This document shows positions 25,702 through 37,655 of a stretch of 64,000 nucleotides of DNA, piece after piece (position 1 is the first letter of the stretch; every line of letters begins with the position of its first letter). This stretch comes from Neobacillus niacini (GTDB lineage Bacteria > Bacillota > Bacilli > Bacillales > Cytobacillaceae): NCBI RefSeq assembly GCF_000759675.1, contig NZ_BAWM01000020.1:109138-173137 (forward strand), read 5' to 3'. Under the pieces are notes generated by a model. The model was not told the origin of the DNA. It did no database searches and saw only the letters and a list, made by a program, of their open reading frames with translations. The position numbers were made by a program, and so were the translations under genes.

Positions 25702-26652
25702 CTATTTTCTTGGAGCCAAGTCACCTATTCGTAATTTTTCAGCGATTTCATCTATTTTTCTTAACCGATGATTAATTCCTGATTTACTAATTGTACCTCC
25801 GGAAACCATTTCCCCTAGTTCTTTAAGGGTCACATCCGTATAATGGAGACGGAGTTCAGCGATTTCTCTTAACTTTTCAGGTAAAATATGCAATCCAACT
25901 GTATCGTTAATATAGCGAATATTTTCAACCTGTCTGATGGACGCTCCAATGGTTTTATTTAAGTTCGCTGTTTCACAATTAACCAGACGATTCACCGAAT
26001 TTCGCATATCTCTTACAATCCGCACATCCTCAAAACGAAGAAGAGCATTGACTGCACCAATGATATTTAAAAACTCGGTAATTTTTTCTGCTTCTTTTAA
26101 GTACGTAATATAGCCTTTTTTTCTTTCAAGTGTTTTGCTATTAAGTCCAAATTTATTCATTAATTCGCACAAGGAATCGTTATGTTCCTTATAGAGCGAA
26201 GCAATTTCCAAATGATAAGATGAAGTTTCCGGATTATTTACGGAACCTCCAGCAAGAAAAGCGCCACGTAAATAAGAACGTTTACAACATTTCTTTTTCA
26301 CAAGAACACTAGCAATATCATGGATGAAGGTAAATCCTTCACCAAGGATTTTCATATCCTCAAGTATTTCCTTTGCCTGTTGCGACAAACGGACAATGTA
26401 AACATTGTTCTTTTTTAATCTCATTTTTTTTCGAACAAGCAGTTCAACTGGTACATCATAGCTCTTTTTTATTAAAGTATAAATCCTTCTAGCGATCGCT
26501 GCATTTTCAGTCTGAATATCAACAATTAACTTACGGTTGGAAAAGGACATAGAACCATTCATTCGTATGAGAGCGGAAAGTTCCGCTTGAATACAGCATG
26601 GTTTTATTTCTAAATTCGTCAATTCTTTTTTCGTTTCCGAAGCGAAAGACAT
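25702..26652 (-). CDS. whiA: DNA-binding protein WhiA
   Basis: 316 residues, the same length as in B. subtilis. N-terminal LAGLIDADG-derived domain without the nuclease motif and C-terminal helix-turn-helix ([20 protein letters not shown], then [13 protein letters not shown]). It affects cell division and chromosome segregation in Bacillus. ATG at 26652 follows GGGGGTGAAGGG; a longer frame to 26724 is rejected. Upstream neighbour is yvcK in the usual order. Confidence 0.95.
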   Translation of the reverse strand: MSFASETKKELTNLEIKPCCIQAELSALIRMNGSMSFSNRKLIVDIQTENAAIARRIYTLIKKSYDVPVELLVRKKMRLKKNNVYIVRLSQQAKEILEDMKILGEGFTFIHDIASVLVKKKCCKRSYLRGAFLAGGSVNNPETSSYHLEIASLYKEHNDSLCELMNKFGLNSKTLERKKGYITYLKEAEKITEFLNIIGAVNALLRFEDVRIVRDMRNSVNRLVNCETANLNKTIGASIRQVENIRYINDTVGLHILPEKLREIAELRLHYTDVTLKELGEMVSGGTISKSGINHRLRKIDEIAEKLRIGDLAPRK

Positions 26653-26695
26653 CCCTTCACCCCCTTTATCCGGGTATTTAATCCGGATATTATTA

Positions 26696-27679
26696 TTACG
26701 CTTCATACCTCGTTTTGGTTTCATTTATAAGTAAATTATATAAAATTTTGGCAACCTTTTTTGGGTCATGTCTAAGTGCCCCATTTTCCTGTATCGCAAT
26801 ATCAGCATGAACCACTTCAAGACCAAGCTCGGATATGCGGTCCAAATCATAATTGACAGGGTTCGCAAGCTCTTCATTGTAGCGTAGTTGGATGTCTTCA
26901 GGAATTTCTTTGTCGTTAACAAGAATGGTATTCATAAAAGAACAGGCCATATGATCATAAATGGCTTTTACATGGTCACTCGCGGTGAATCCGTGCGTTT
27001 CACCAGCTTGTGTCATCAAATTACATATATATACCTTTTTGGCATGAGAACGGCAAACCTCCTCACCTAATCTTGGTACAAGTAGGTTAGGCAAAATACT
27101 AGTATATAAACTTCCCGGACCAATAATGATTAAATCCGCTTGTCTAATCGCTTGTATTGATTCTGGCAGAGGGCGGATAACCTTCGGTGTTAAAAAAACT
27201 TTTTTTATTTTTTTGCCGGAATAGGGAATTTTTGATTCTCCAGATACAACTGTCCCATCCTCCATTTCTGCATGAAGCACAACGCTTTGATTGGCTGCAG
27301 GCAGAACCTTACCTCGAACGTTTAATACCTTACTCATTTCTTGAATGGCGTGAACAAAGTTCCCAGTAATCGATGTCATTGCTGCCAAGATCAAATTACC
27401 AAGCGAATGTCCCGATAATTCATTGGAGGTCTTAAAACGATGTTGAAACATCTCTTCCACAAGTGGTTCAACATCCGATAGTGCGGCTAGCACATTTCGG
27501 ATATCTCCAGGCGGAGGAATTTGCAGGTCATCACGGAGCCTTCCTGAACTGCCGCCATCATCCGCAACCGTCACAATGGCGGTAATATCAACCGGATACT
27601 GTTTTAATCCTCGTAATAAAACCGGCAATCCTGTACCACCGCCAATGATGACGATTCTTGGCTGTCCGTAATTGCTCAT
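26696..27679 (-). CDS. yvcK: YvcK/CofD-family morphogenesis and gluconeogenesis factor
   Basis: 327 residues. N-terminal nucleotide-binding motif [19 protein letters not shown], then [12 protein letters not shown] and a CofD-like Rossmann core. In B. subtilis it binds UDP-sugars and is needed for growth and shape on gluconeogenic carbon sources. Its ATG overlaps the rapZ stop by 4 bases. Confidence 0.95.
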   Translation of the reverse strand: MSNYGQPRIVIIGGGTGLPVLLRGLKQYPVDITAIVTVADDGGSSGRLRDDLQIPPPGDIRNVLAALSDVEPLVEEMFQHRFKTSNELSGHSLGNLILAAMTSITGNFVHAIQEMSKVLNVRGKVLPAANQSVVLHAEMEDGTVVSGESKIPYSGKKIKKVFLTPKVIRPLPESIQAIRQADLIIIGPGSLYTSILPNLLVPRLGEEVCRSHAKKVYICNLMTQAGETHGFTASDHVKAIYDHMACSFMNTILVNDKEIPEDIQLRYNEELANPVNYDLDRISELGLEVVHADIAIQENGALRHDPKKVAKILYNLLINETKTRYEA

Positions 27680-28569
27680 GTTGTCTGATCCTTTCTCCTC
27701 TCAATGTCACGGTGTGAAACTAATGTCTTATAATCATTTTCAAAGTATTTAGCTAGATATTCTGCCAGCGTAACGGAGCGGTGCTGACCTCCGGTACAAC
27801 CTATTGCAATGACAAGCTGCGCTTTTCCTTCCCGCTTATAATGCGGAAGCATAAAGCTGAGCAAATCTGTAACCTTCTCTAAGAATTTATGCGTTTCATT
27901 CCATTTCAAAACATAACTTGAAACATCTTCATCCAATCCTGTCTTAGGTCTCATGTGATCGATATAATGAGGATTTGGCAGGAAACGTACATCAAAAACA
28001 AGATCGGCGTCGATTGGTATTCCATGCTTAAATCCAAATGACATGACATTGACAGTAAAAATTGATTGATTATTCGTGGTAAATTCAGTAATAATCTTTT
28101 CACGTAATTCGCGCGGCTTCATTTGTGAAGTGTTATAAATTAGCTGTGCTCTACCCTTCAATTCATCAAGAAGCTCCCGTTCCAATTTGATTCCTTCTAA
28201 TGGCAAACCAGATTGTGCAAGAGGATGAAATCTTCTTGTTTCCTTGTATCTTCTTACTAAAGTAGCATCATCTGCATCCAAGAACAGGATTTGCGGGCTT
28301 ACCCAAGAGGTTTCTGCAAGTTCATCAAGCGCTTTAAATAAATGATCAAAGAACTCTCTTCCCCTTAAATCCATAACCAATGCCACTTTATTCATTTTAT
28401 TCCCAGATTCCCTCATAAGTTCAAGGAATTTTGGAAGCAATGTCGGAGGCAGATTATCGACGCAGAAAAACCCTAAATCCTCTAAACTTTGGATAGCAAC
28501 GGTTTTTCCTGCTCCTGACATCCCCGTAATGATGACCATTTGCGTTTCATTTGTTGATCCGGTACTCAT
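27676..28569 (-). CDS. rapZ: RNase adapter / nucleotide-binding protein RapZ (YvcJ)
   Basis: 297 residues. Walker A GMSGAGKT near residue 16, the FCVDNLPP segment and a C-terminal domain with [15 protein letters not shown]. coli RapZ guides GlmZ decay; in B. subtilis YvcJ binds nucleotides and influences competence, and the RNA role is not shown. ATG at 28569 follows GAGGGGGAAAAAATAA. Overlaps yvcK by 4 bases. Confidence 0.94.
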   Translation of the reverse strand: MSTGSTNETQMVIITGMSGAGKTVAIQSLEDLGFFCVDNLPPTLLPKFLELMRESGNKMNKVALVMDLRGREFFDHLFKALDELAETSWVSPQILFLDADDATLVRRYKETRRFHPLAQSGLPLEGIKLERELLDELKGRAQLIYNTSQMKPRELREKIITEFTTNNQSIFTVNVMSFGFKHGIPIDADLVFDVRFLPNPHYIDHMRPKTGLDEDVSSYVLKWNETHKFLEKVTDLLSFMLPHYKREGKAQLVIAIGCTGGQHRSVTLAEYLAKYFENDYKTLVSHRDIERRKDQTT

Positions 28570-28588
28570 TTATTTTTTCCCCCTCATG

Positions 28589-29047
28589 TTAACTTGGATC
28601 TAATCGATAACTGATTAGTTGAAAATCTTTGGTATAAGTAAAAGTACCGTAAATAATCCCATTTCCATGAATCATGTAATCGATAATATGATAGTCTCCT
28701 GCCGCCATTGGCAGGTTTTTTAGTTGATCTAGCTGCTGCCATTCAAGCTTACCTTCATCCGATTCGTCAAATTGCATTCCATCAGAATCGGTTGCAAAAA
28801 AGGTAAACATCATCCATTCGGATAGAACCTGATCATTTTCTTTCATTATGAACGTAAAAATACCCTTCAATTGTGGGTTTTTCAAGTAGATTCCGGTTTC
28901 CTCTCGGTACTCGCGGATACAGGAGTCTCGAACAGATTCGCCCGGCTCCATTTTGCCGCCAGGTGCTACCCACCAGCCACGGCGCGGCTTCTTCAACATC
29001 AATACTTGATTATCTCTAATTAATACACAATTGGTGACTCGTTGCAC
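28589..29047 (-). CDS. Nudix hydrolase (YvcI-like)
   Basis: 152 residues. The Nudix box GGKMEPGESVRDSC continuing to REYREETGI fits Gx5Ex7REUxEExGU near residues 34-56, so it hydrolyses a nucleoside diphosphate derivative (8-oxo-dGTPase-like annotation is common; the substrate is not determined by sequence). Start chosen at GTG 29047, giving MQRVTNCVLIRDN, because AGAGGG lies 8 bases before it; an earlier GTG at 29056 overlaps that site. Same position as B. subtilis yvcI. Confidence 0.92.
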   Translation of the reverse strand: MQRVTNCVLIRDNQVLMLKKPRRGWWVAPGGKMEPGESVRDSCIREYREETGIYLKNPQLKGIFTFIMKENDQVLSEWMMFTFFATDSDGMQFDESDEGKLEWQQLDQLKNLPMAAGDYHIIDYMIHGNGIIYGTFTYTKDFQLISYRLDPS

Positions 29048-29175
29048 AACAAACACCCTCTATATATCAAGCTAAGTAATATCGTATAATAGCGTATATT
29101 TATTCTTATTATTATACTCCTTTTAGGAAGCGGTCACAATGAAATCGGATTTCATAATTTATGTTAAAAATATGT

Positions 29176-29207
29176 AAAAAAATAGCACAGGCTTTTCAAG
29201 CCTGTGC
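29176..29207 (-). terminator. Terminator of trxB
   Basis: Perfect 10-bp stem GCACAGGCTT / AAGCCTGTGC with a 4-base loop and a T tract on the minus strand, 115 bases past the trxB stop. The rest of the 29057-29321 gap shows nothing else clear. Confidence 0.85.
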
Positions 29208-29321
29208 ACCAAGTGAATATTTTAAAGGGGGTCAATTCTTATTTACATTCTACCTCAAAAATATTTCACCATTGTTACAACAGAATTAAAACAGGATTAC
29301 GTTTATGAAGAATTTGTAAAT

Positions 29322-30290
<969 letters not shown>

Positions 30291-30294
30291 TTAA

Positions 30295-30413
30295 AAGCGG
30301 AAGCGCCTTGGTCAGGGGCGACAGGCATAAGACGAGCCGGCATGAAGGTTGCGCTCTTTAACCTTCTTGACGGATTGGCTTATGACCCCGAGCCCCTAGG
30401 CGCTGCAGCTAGA
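30295..30413. repeat. Dispersed hairpin repeat, intact copy
   Basis: GCGCC-GGGGC arms pair with GCCCC-GGCGC arms around an inner GAAGGTT / AACCTTC stem. Same family as 3729-3850. Confidence 0.8.
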
Positions 30414-30512
30414 TATAAATATATAAAAAAAAACGATTAAGTATAGTATTCCCTACTTAATCGTATAAAACAATCGTATCGAAGTCCATTTATCTGCTTA
30501 ATGACCGAAAAG

Positions 30513-30752
30513 TGGAAGCGCCTTGGTCAGGGGCGACAGGCATAAGACGAGCCGGCATGAAGGTTGCGCTCTTTAACCTTCTTGACTGCTTGTCTGAAAT
30601 GTGAAGGCGACTGTCCTGGGACGAAGGAATAAGACGAACCATGCAAGAAGGCGCTTTTTGCCTTCTTCATGGGGTGGCTTATTCCTCGAGTCCCAAGGAG
30701 CCGCAACTAGACAAGCTTATGACCCCGAGCCCCTAGGCGCTGCAACTAGACA
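30513..30752. repeat. Dispersed hairpin repeat, copy interrupted by another repeat
   Basis: Left part (30513-30586) and right part (30717-30752) match the two halves of the copy at 30295-30413; a different 129-base repeat lies between them. Confidence 0.8.
30588..30716. repeat. Second-family hairpin repeat nested in the first
   Basis: Ends in perfect 8-bp inverted repeats GCTTGTCT (30588-30595) and AGACAAGC (30709-30716). Internal stem GAAGGCG...CGCCTTC-like around a T-rich loop. It replaces 6 bases of the outer repeat, as expected of an insertion with target loss or a recombination event. Confidence 0.75.
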
Positions 30753-32246
30753 TCAATTAAGATGTTTGGTCACTAACTTTACATATTTCCCAATCGTTGC
30801 TGCTGAGATATCATAGCGTTTGGCAATTTCTTGCTGTGATACCTTTTCATTGCTTGCCTTATACCACACATATTCCATCGCTCCAGCCCAAGCATGTTTG
30901 TTAGTCATGTTTACCTCTGACTTGGACATTTCTACAAACACGGAAAACCACATCAAATACAAACCTGACTCAACCGTCCCGATTGGCTTATGTTTTTGGT
31001 AAAGGACCTCCGCAATTTCCTGCGCATCTTTAATCGCTGAAGGAGTTCCTGACTTTAAGAAAGAGACATAATTCTTTTCCATCGACGAAAGCTTTTGATT
31101 TTGATAAAAACGCTTAGTGGTGAAAATTTCTCCTACTTTACCTGAAACAGACGCAAGGAAAATCGCAAATAACCGTTCTTCAATATAATCACTTTCCAGC
31201 TTTTGAAAAATCGATCCTGAGTGATCTTCAAATCCATTTGCAATTGGTTTTTCCACATTCCATGGTTCAAACCCCTCTTTATCTGGGTTATGCTCCAGGG
31301 CTATTTTCCAAATGCTTCTCGAAAAAGTCTCACGGTTTGTATAAAAAGCCGAATAGGAAAGCCAATAATAGAAGGGACCGTCCCCTTGAAAACCGTTTTT
31401 ATATAGCTTTTTCAACCAGAAGTATGCTGACTCATACTCACCCACTAAAGCAAAGGTTGCCCCCAATTTAAATTGATGGTCGATAAGCATTGGCTGGATT
31501 TTCTTCAAGGAATCCATTAAGCGTTCGACAGCTTTAGTCCTGCCTTGGTAATGGGCAAAAACAAGCCGATTACACAATGCATGAAGATTTCCAGGATTTC
31601 TTTCTAATACATCATCGAGAATGGATTCTGCTTTTTTCGTTTTCCCTAAATAAAAATAAGCGAGAGCTAAGTTGTTATAAGCAGACCAATATTCAGGATA
31701 TGCTTCCACAACGTCATTCAACAATTCAATGGCTTTCGGAAAATATCCTGATTCCAATAAATCCCGAGCCTGCTCCTGCTTTATGATAAGATCGTCCTGT
31801 TCATAAAGCTCATCTTCTAAACCCTCCGCCTCAAACGACAGTAGTTCTAGAAGGTCTTCTGTATCTTCATTAAAATCCCCATTTGGGTCCATTTCCAAAT
31901 ACATATTTGCGTGATGATACGCATCTTTAAAGAAACCCATATGGGCATAATTATTCGCTAAAAAATAATGACATTCAGCCATTTCTTCATCAAGATCTTC
32001 AAGGATTAAATGCAAGAGTCGATTAGAATTTTCGAACTCACCAAGTTCTGTTGACACTATGGCAAGCTGACAGGTTATCATTGGTTCACCCGGCTCAAGC
32101 TGCATCGCCCGTTGAAGATATTTTTTAGCCTTTTTAAAATCACGGCGATGGTATGCTTTAATACCCTTCGTGAAATAATATTCCCCAGTCGGAACAAACG
32201 ACAGGATCTTTCCCTTTTGAATTCTTGCTTTCGAGTCTTTAACCAT
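30753..32246 (-). CDS. TPR-repeat protein (YvcD-like)
   Basis: 497 residues, soluble, with at least five tetratricopeptide repeats (for example YYFTKGIKAYHRRDFKKAKK at residue 23 and SAYNNLALAYFYLGKTKKAE near 188) and a short C-terminal helix-turn-helix (QQEIAKRYDISAATIGKYVK). Probably a scaffold; partner unknown. ATG at 32246 follows GGAGGTCTCC. Position between trxB and his matches B. subtilis yvcD. Confidence 0.88.
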   Translation of the reverse strand: MVKDSKARIQKGKILSFVPTGEYYFTKGIKAYHRRDFKKAKKYLQRAMQLEPGEPMITCQLAIVSTELGEFENSNRLLHLILEDLDEEMAECHYFLANNYAHMGFFKDAYHHANMYLEMDPNGDFNEDTEDLLELLSFEAEGLEDELYEQDDLIIKQEQARDLLESGYFPKAIELLNDVVEAYPEYWSAYNNLALAYFYLGKTKKAESILDDVLERNPGNLHALCNRLVFAHYQGRTKAVERLMDSLKKIQPMLIDHQFKLGATFALVGEYESAYFWLKKLYKNGFQGDGPFYYWLSYSAFYTNRETFSRSIWKIALEHNPDKEGFEPWNVEKPIANGFEDHSGSIFQKLESDYIEERLFAIFLASVSGKVGEIFTTKRFYQNQKLSSMEKNYVSFLKSGTPSAIKDAQEIAEVLYQKHKPIGTVESGLYLMWFSVFVEMSKSEVNMTNKHAWAGAMEYVWYKASNEKVSQQEIAKRYDISAATIGKYVKLVTKHLN

Positions 32247-32351
32247 GGAGACCTCCATCTATACAATACAATAAACTAACTTATGTAGTATACCACAACC
32301 AAAGCCCGTACGAGAAGGGATAGAACTGGTTTGGACACATTGGAAGATATT

Positions 32352-32399
32352 CCAAATATACAAAACACGCTGCATAACAGCGTGTTTTTGTATATTTGG
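32352..32399. terminator. Long bidirectional terminator after the his operon
   Basis: About 21 paired bases from CCAAATATACAAAACACGCTG across a CATAA loop to the mirrored arm, with one extra T. The his operon and the TPR gene both run on the minus strand, so it ends the his transcript. Confidence 0.85.
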
Positions 32400-32420
32400 T
32401 GCCTGTCACCGTTTATGCAG

Positions 32421-33032
32421 TTACCGCTTATGTCTTTCTTCTAATGTTTTCAATACTTCTTTAAACGGCAGTCCCTGTTCGACTAATAATACTTGTAGAT
32501 GGTAGAGGAGGTCGGCGGCTTCCCATTTTAGTTCTTCTTGGTCGCGGTTTTTGGCTGCAATGATTACTTCTGAGGCCTCTTCACCGACTTTTTTCAAGAT
32601 TTTATCGACGCCTTTTTCAAATAGATAGGTTGTATATGCCCCTTCAGGACGCTCTTTCTCCCGTTCGATAATTAGCTTCTCTAATGATTGCAAGATTTGA
32701 TAGTCTGCCAGACTGGAGTTTCTTTCCGTAACCCCCTCAGTGAAGCAGCTAACGGCTCCCGTATGGCATGCAGGTCCTTTCGGCTCGACGAGCACAAGGA
32801 CTGCGTCCTGGTCACAGTCATATTTCACGCTTCCAACAGACTGAGTGTTCCCGCTCGTTGCACCTTTATGCCACAACTCCTGGCGAGAGCGGCTGTAAAA
32901 CCATGTTTCCCCAGTTTCGATCGTTTTTGTCAATGATTCCTCATTCATATAAGCTAATGTTAATACCTCTTTTGTTTCTACATCCTGTACAATCGCAGGT
33001 ACAAGCCCTTTTTCGTCAAAACGAATGTTCAT
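32421..33032 (-). CDS. hisI: Bifunctional phosphoribosyl-AMP cyclohydrolase / phosphoribosyl-ATP pyrophosphatase
   Basis: 203 residues; steps 2 and 3 of histidine synthesis. N-terminal HisI domain (to about residue 105; [30 protein letters not shown]) and C-terminal HisE domain ([26 protein letters not shown]). Fusion is normal in Bacillus. Last gene of the operon; overlaps hisF by 4 bases. Confidence 0.96.
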   Translation of the reverse strand: MNIRFDEKGLVPAIVQDVETKEVLTLAYMNEESLTKTIETGETWFYSRSRQELWHKGATSGNTQSVGSVKYDCDQDAVLVLVEPKGPACHTGAVSCFTEGVTERNSSLADYQILQSLEKLIIEREKERPEGAYTTYLFEKGVDKILKKVGEEASEVIIAAKNRDQEELKWEAADLLYHLQVLLVEQGLPFKEVLKTLEERHKR

Positions 33033-33790
33033 CGGACCGCCACTCCCTTCTCAAGCAAATAGCTTTTCACTTCCTGAACTGAAGTTTCTTTATAATGAAA
33101 AATAGAAGCTGCAAGGGCTGCGTCAGCTTTTCCATTAATAAAAGCATCCTCAAAATGACCGGCATTTCCAGCTCCACCGGAAGCAATGACCGGAATCGTC
33201 ACAGCCTCACTTACTGATGCAGTCAGATTTAGGTCAAATCCATTTTTTTCGCCATCACTATCCATACTTGTTAGTAAAATTTCACCTGCACCTAATTCCG
33301 CGGCTTCTTTTGCCCAATCGATTACCTTACGATCCGTTGGTGTCCGGCCGCCATGTGTATAAACACGCCATGTTCCAAGCTCTTCATCATATTTAGCGTC
33401 AATCGCGACTACAATGCATTGCGTTCCAAAGTAGCCTGCTCCCTCAGAAATAAGTTCAGGATTCAATACAGCTGCCGTATTTAATGACACCTTATCAGCA
33501 CCAGCACGAAGAATTCGTTTCATATCCTCTAACGAATTAATCCCGCCTCCCACTGTAAAAGGAATGGCAAGCTCAGAAGCAACAGCCTTTACCACTTCGA
33601 CCATGGTTTTTCGTCCTTCGACAGATGCAGAAATATCAAGGAAGACCAGCTCATCCGCTCCTTGCTCATCATAAAATCTTGCTAATTCTACCGGGTCTCC
33701 AGCATCCCGAAGCTGAACAAACTGAATACCTTTCACTACTCTTCCTTCTTTTACATCAAGGCAGGGGATGATTCGTTTTGTCAACGTCAT
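33029..33790 (-). CDS. hisF: Imidazole glycerol phosphate synthase cyclase subunit
   Basis: 253 residues, TIM barrel. Catalytic aspartates in [12 protein letters not shown] and [14 protein letters not shown], phosphate-binding GGGI and SGGAG. With HisH it makes imidazole glycerol phosphate and AICAR. Overlaps hisA and hisI by 4 bases each. Confidence 0.97.
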   Translation of the reverse strand: MTLTKRIIPCLDVKEGRVVKGIQFVQLRDAGDPVELARFYDEQGADELVFLDISASVEGRKTMVEVVKAVASELAIPFTVGGGINSLEDMKRILRAGADKVSLNTAAVLNPELISEGAGYFGTQCIVVAIDAKYDEELGTWRVYTHGGRTPTDRKVIDWAKEAAELGAGEILLTSMDSDGEKNGFDLNLTASVSEAVTIPVIASGGAGNAGHFEDAFINGKADAALAASIFHYKETSVQEVKSYLLEKGVAVR

Positions 33791-34509
33791 TTTTTCACCT
33801 CATCCAGTGCTTCATTCAATGTAAAACGGTTCTCATAAAGAGCTTTTCCGACAATAGCTCCTCTAACCCCTTCTGCATTTAGAGCGCGTAAATCTGCTAA
33901 ACTGCTCACTCCGCCAGAAGCAATGACATTTTTCCCTGTAACCTCAGCCATTTCACATACAGCTGCAATATTAGGTCCTAAAAGCGTCCCATCTGTAGCA
34001 ATATCGGTAAAAATAAACGTCTCGGCACCAGCATCAGCAAAACGTTTACTCAGTTCTACTGCCTTCACCTCTGAAGTAGTAATCCAGCCATGTGTAGCCA
34101 CATAGCCATTTTTCGCATCAATCCCAACAACAATCTGCTCACCGTATTTCTGAATCATTTCAATCGCAAACTGTGGATTAGAAACTGCTATACTTCCAAT
34201 AATCACGCGAGTTATTCCATTTTCCAGATAATGAAGGATGTCTTCTTCGGACCGAATGCCCCCGCCAATTTGGACTTTTACATTTAGCCACTTGGCTGCT
34301 TCAATGACAAAACGGTCATTAACCCGCTTTCCATCCTTTGCCCCATCAAGGTCAACCATATGAATCCATTCTGCACCATCTGCCGCAAATCGCTGTGCCA
34401 TATCAAAAGGTGAATCACCATAAATCGTTTCCTTATCATAATCACCTTGCAGGAGGCGTACGCAATTCCCGCCGCGCATATCAATAGCCGGATAAATTGT
34501 GAGTGTCAT
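33787..34509 (-). CDS. hisA: ProFAR isomerase
   Basis: 240 residues, TIM barrel related to HisF: N-terminal [19 protein letters not shown], catalytic aspartates at AIDM and [16 protein letters not shown] at 34509 follows GAGAGGATACGGTACG; the 7-residue longer frame is rejected. Overlaps hisH by 29 bases, more than its neighbours do. Confidence 0.95.
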   Translation of the reverse strand: MTLTIYPAIDMRGGNCVRLLQGDYDKETIYGDSPFDMAQRFAADGAEWIHMVDLDGAKDGKRVNDRFVIEAAKWLNVKVQIGGGIRSEEDILHYLENGITRVIIGSIAVSNPQFAIEMIQKYGEQIVVGIDAKNGYVATHGWITTSEVKAVELSKRFADAGAETFIFTDIATDGTLLGPNIAAVCEMAEVTGKNVIASGGVSSLADLRALNAEGVRGAIVGKALYENRFTLNEALDEVKK

Positions 34510-35131
34510 CGTACCGTATCCTCTCTTCAACTAATTGCAAAAAATTATTCAACAGTGCCATTCCAAGCTTACTGCTTTTTTCAGGGTGAAATTGCATTCC
34601 GAATATATTATCCCTGCCAACAACGGCAGAAACTTCTTCATGGTAATTAGCTTTTGCCAGTAGTACCTCCGAGTTGTCTGCACTTACAAAGTAAGAATGA
34701 ACAAAATAAACATAATCTTCTTCTAACCCTTCTAATAATGGAGAGGATTTTACAAATTCAAGTTTGTTCCAGCCCATATGAGGAACCTTGTAGGTTTCTC
34801 CCTCACCCGTTTTGCCGGGAAAGCGGCGAACTTTACCAGGCAATAATCCGAGACCTTTTGTCAAACCGTTTTCGTCACTATCTTCAAACAAAAGCTGCAT
34901 ACCAAGGCATATGCCAAGCAGAGGTTTTCCACTTGCTGCAAACTCCTTAATAGTGTCAGCCTGCAAAACTTCCATCGCATCTCGGAAAGAGCCAACACCT
35001 GGTAGCAGTAACGCATCAGCACGTAGGAGCTCCTCTTTGTCTCCTGATATAAAATAATCTGCATTCAACCGTTCAAGCGCCTTACTGACACTAAACAGAT
35101 TGCCCATACCGTAATCGACAATTCCAATCAT
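34481..35131 (-). CDS. hisH: Imidazole glycerol phosphate synthase glutaminase subunit
   Basis: 216 residues, class I glutamine amidotransferase. Nucleophile Cys in [11 protein letters not shown] (about residue 81), His-x-Glu in QFHPEKSS. Supplies ammonia to HisF. Starts [15 protein letters not shown], one base after the hisB stop. Confidence 0.97.
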   Translation of the reverse strand: MIGIVDYGMGNLFSVSKALERLNADYFISGDKEELLRADALLLPGVGSFRDAMEVLQADTIKEFAASGKPLLGICLGMQLLFEDSDENGLTKGLGLLPGKVRRFPGKTGEGETYKVPHMGWNKLEFVKSSPLLEGLEEDYVYFVHSYFVSADNSEVLLAKANYHEEVSAVVGRDNIFGMQFHPEKSSKLGMALLNNFLQLVEERIRYDDTHNLSGY

Positions 35132-35719
35132 TTATAACATCCCTTTCGTTGACGGAACTCCTTTAATGCGGGGATCTATTGTTGTAGCCTCGTCAAGCGC
35201 TCGGCCAAGTGCTTTAAAAACAGCTTCAATCATGTGGTGAGTATTTTGTCCGTAATGAACAATCACATGAAGGTTCATACGTGCCTCAAGAGCAAGCTTC
35301 CATAAAAATTCATGAACAAGCTCCGTGTCAAAGGTACCAACCTTTGAATTAGGAAATTCTGCACGCATTTCAAGGTGTGGGCGATTACTTAGATCAACAA
35401 CAACCTGCGCTAATGCTTCATCCATTGGTACAAAGGCATTCCCATAGCGTTTAATTCCCCTCTTATCTCCGAGAGCTTCACGCAATGCCAGTCCTATACA
35501 AATCCCGATATCCTCAGTCGTATGATGGTCGTCTACCTCGATATCCCCTTTTGCATCAACGTTAAGATTAAATTGCCCATGTTTCGTGAATAAATCGAGC
35601 ATATGGCTAAGGAATGGAACCCCTGTTTCAAGTTTCGACTGTCCTTCGCCATCAATGTCTAATGATAAACTGATTTGGGTTTCATTTGTTTTTCGTTCAA
35701 TGCTTGCGTATCTTTCCAT
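35132..35719 (-). CDS. hisB: Imidazoleglycerol-phosphate dehydratase
   Basis: 195 residues. Mn-binding motifs [11 protein letters not shown] and [14 protein letters not shown]. Monofunctional, without the phosphatase domain of enteric HisB. ATG at 35719 follows AGGGGGCCCTCTC; the 6-residue longer frame is rejected. Confidence 0.96.
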   Translation of the reverse strand: MERYASIERKTNETQISLSLDIDGEGQSKLETGVPFLSHMLDLFTKHGQFNLNVDAKGDIEVDDHHTTEDIGICIGLALREALGDKRGIKRYGNAFVPMDEALAQVVVDLSNRPHLEMRAEFPNSKVGTFDTELVHEFLWKLALEARMNLHVIVHYGQNTHHMIEAVFKALGRALDEATTIDPRIKGVPSTKGML

Positions 35720-35745
35720 GAGAGGGCCCCCTAGCAAATAATTGA

Positions 35746-37014
35746 TTAATTCTTTAGTCTTAACTCAACTGCTCGCGCATGGGCTTCAAGACCTTCCATA
35801 CGGGCAAATTTTGCGATTTTTTCTCCATTCTCTTTTAACGCTTTTTCACTGTATATAATGACACTTGATTTCTTTTGAAAATCATCTACATTTAATGGAC
35901 TTGAAAATCTAGCAGTACCATTTGTCGGCAGTACATGATTGGGTCCAGCAAAATAATCGCCTACTGGCTCTGAACTATAGCGTCCGATAAAAATAGCACC
36001 TGCATGTCGGATTTTCCCAAGCAGTTCAATACCATTCTCGGTCAAGATTTCAAGGTGCTCTGGTGCTAGTTGATTTACCGTTTCAACCGCTTCCTCTAAG
36101 GAGGAAGTCACATAGATTACACCAAAATCAGCAATCGACCGAGAGGCAATTTCTTTTCGTGGCAATAAAGCCAGTTGTTTTTCGACTTCAATAGCAACCT
36201 CTTCTGCTAATGTCATAGAAGGAGTAATAAGGACACTGCATGCACGCGGGTCATGTTCTGCTTGGGATAATAAATCAGCTGCAACCTCATCGGCCCGGGC
36301 AGAATTGTCTGCAATAATCGCAATTTCGCTTGGACCAGCAATCATATCAATATCGACATCACCGAAAACCTCTCGCTTTGCCAACGCTACAAAGATATTG
36401 CCCGGTCCAGTAATTTTATCAACAGGTGCAATTGACTCTGTACCATATGCCAGTGCACCAATGGCCTGTGCCCCGCCAACTTTATAGATTTCTTCCACTC
36501 CTGCTTCTTTTGCTGCAACAAGCACGGCTGCTGGAAGTCTCCCTTCACCATCAGGGGGTGATACCATCACAATTCTTTTTACCCCTGCCACTTTTGCAGG
36601 AATAACATTCATGAGTACTGAGGAAGGATATGCTGCTGTTCCTCCCGGGACATAAACACCTACAGAATCAAGCGGCGTTATTTTTTGACCAAGTATACTG
36701 CCATTTTCTTCGGTGGTCATCCATGACGGACGCAATTGCTTTTCATGGAAGCTTCTAATATTTTCAGCTGCCTCTTGAACAATTGAAATAAATTCAGAAT
36801 CTACTTTCCCATAGGCTTCATTCAATTCATTTTCAGTTACCAGAAAGGATTCTAAGCGTACCCTGTCAAATTTTTCTGTATAATCACGTAAGGCAATATC
36901 CCCAATGGTTCGAATGTCTGAAATAATATTTTTAACTATGGCTGACTGTTCTGTTGTACCAGATTCAATCGACCGTTTGATGGAAATCTGGTCATTCACT
37001 TTAACTATTTTCAT
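35746..37014 (-). CDS. hisD: Histidinol dehydrogenase
   Basis: 422 residues. Oxidises histidinol to histidine with NAD, Zn-dependent. Contains the [16 protein letters not shown] loop, [11 protein letters not shown] and APEHLEI with metal ligands, and [17 protein letters not shown]. Separated from hisG by one base. Confidence 0.97.
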   Translation of the reverse strand: MKIVKVNDQISIKRSIESGTTEQSAIVKNIISDIRTIGDIALRDYTEKFDRVRLESFLVTENELNEAYGKVDSEFISIVQEAAENIRSFHEKQLRPSWMTTEENGSILGQKITPLDSVGVYVPGGTAAYPSSVLMNVIPAKVAGVKRIVMVSPPDGEGRLPAAVLVAAKEAGVEEIYKVGGAQAIGALAYGTESIAPVDKITGPGNIFVALAKREVFGDVDIDMIAGPSEIAIIADNSARADEVAADLLSQAEHDPRACSVLITPSMTLAEEVAIEVEKQLALLPRKEIASRSIADFGVIYVTSSLEEAVETVNQLAPEHLEILTENGIELLGKIRHAGAIFIGRYSSEPVGDYFAGPNHVLPTNGTARFSSPLNVDDFQKKSSVIIYSEKALKENGEKIAKFARMEGLEAHARAVELRLKN

Positions 37015-37015
37015 T

Positions 37016-37654
37016 TTACTTTACCTCCAAGGAGACAACACGGGTTAACCTTGCAACTAATTCGTTTATTCGGTCGTCCTTAATCCGGTAACTAACGGGA
37101 TTTACGATGAGCCTTGATGTTACATCTTTAATTCTTTCATATTCAACAAGCCCATTTTCGACCAGTGTTCTCCCTGTCGAAACAATGTCAACGATCCGGT
37201 CAGCTAATCCAATTAATGGCGCAAGCTCGATGGACCCATTTAATTTAATGATTTCGACTTGTTCCCCCTGCTCGCGGAAATAAGCGGCAGCCACATTAGG
37301 ATATTTCGTTGCCACTTTTGGTGCAACATCGTTCATCTTTGTCCCAGGTAGACCAGCAACTGCCAGATAGCAGGCACTAATTCTTAAATCTAGCAGTTCA
37401 TATACATCACGTTCTTCTTCAAGTAATACGTCCTTACCGGCAATACCGACATCAGCAACGCCATGCTCGACGTATGTAGCCACATCCATTGGCTTTGCCA
37501 GGATAAAACGCATGTCCTCCGCTTCAACATCGAGGATTAATTTTCGAGAATCATCGAACTCCGGAGGCAGTGTATAGCCTGCTTTCCGAAGTAGCTCTAA
37601 AGCTTCTTCGAAAATTCTCCCTTTTGGCATCGCAATCGTTAATTTCGCATTCAT
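37016..37654 (-). CDS. hisG: ATP phosphoribosyltransferase, short form
   Basis: 212 residues; first committed step of histidine synthesis. The short form lacks the regulatory C-terminal domain and needs HisZ, which is encoded directly upstream. PRPP-binding loop [14 protein letters not shown] near residue 155. Separated from hisZ by one base. Confidence 0.97.
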   Translation of the reverse strand: MNAKLTIAMPKGRIFEEALELLRKAGYTLPPEFDDSRKLILDVEAEDMRFILAKPMDVATYVEHGVADVGIAGKDVLLEEERDVYELLDLRISACYLAVAGLPGTKMNDVAPKVATKYPNVAAAYFREQGEQVEIIKLNGSIELAPLIGLADRIVDIVSTGRTLVENGLVEYERIKDVTSRLIVNPVSYRIKDDRINELVARLTRVVSLEVK

Positions 37655-37655
37655 C

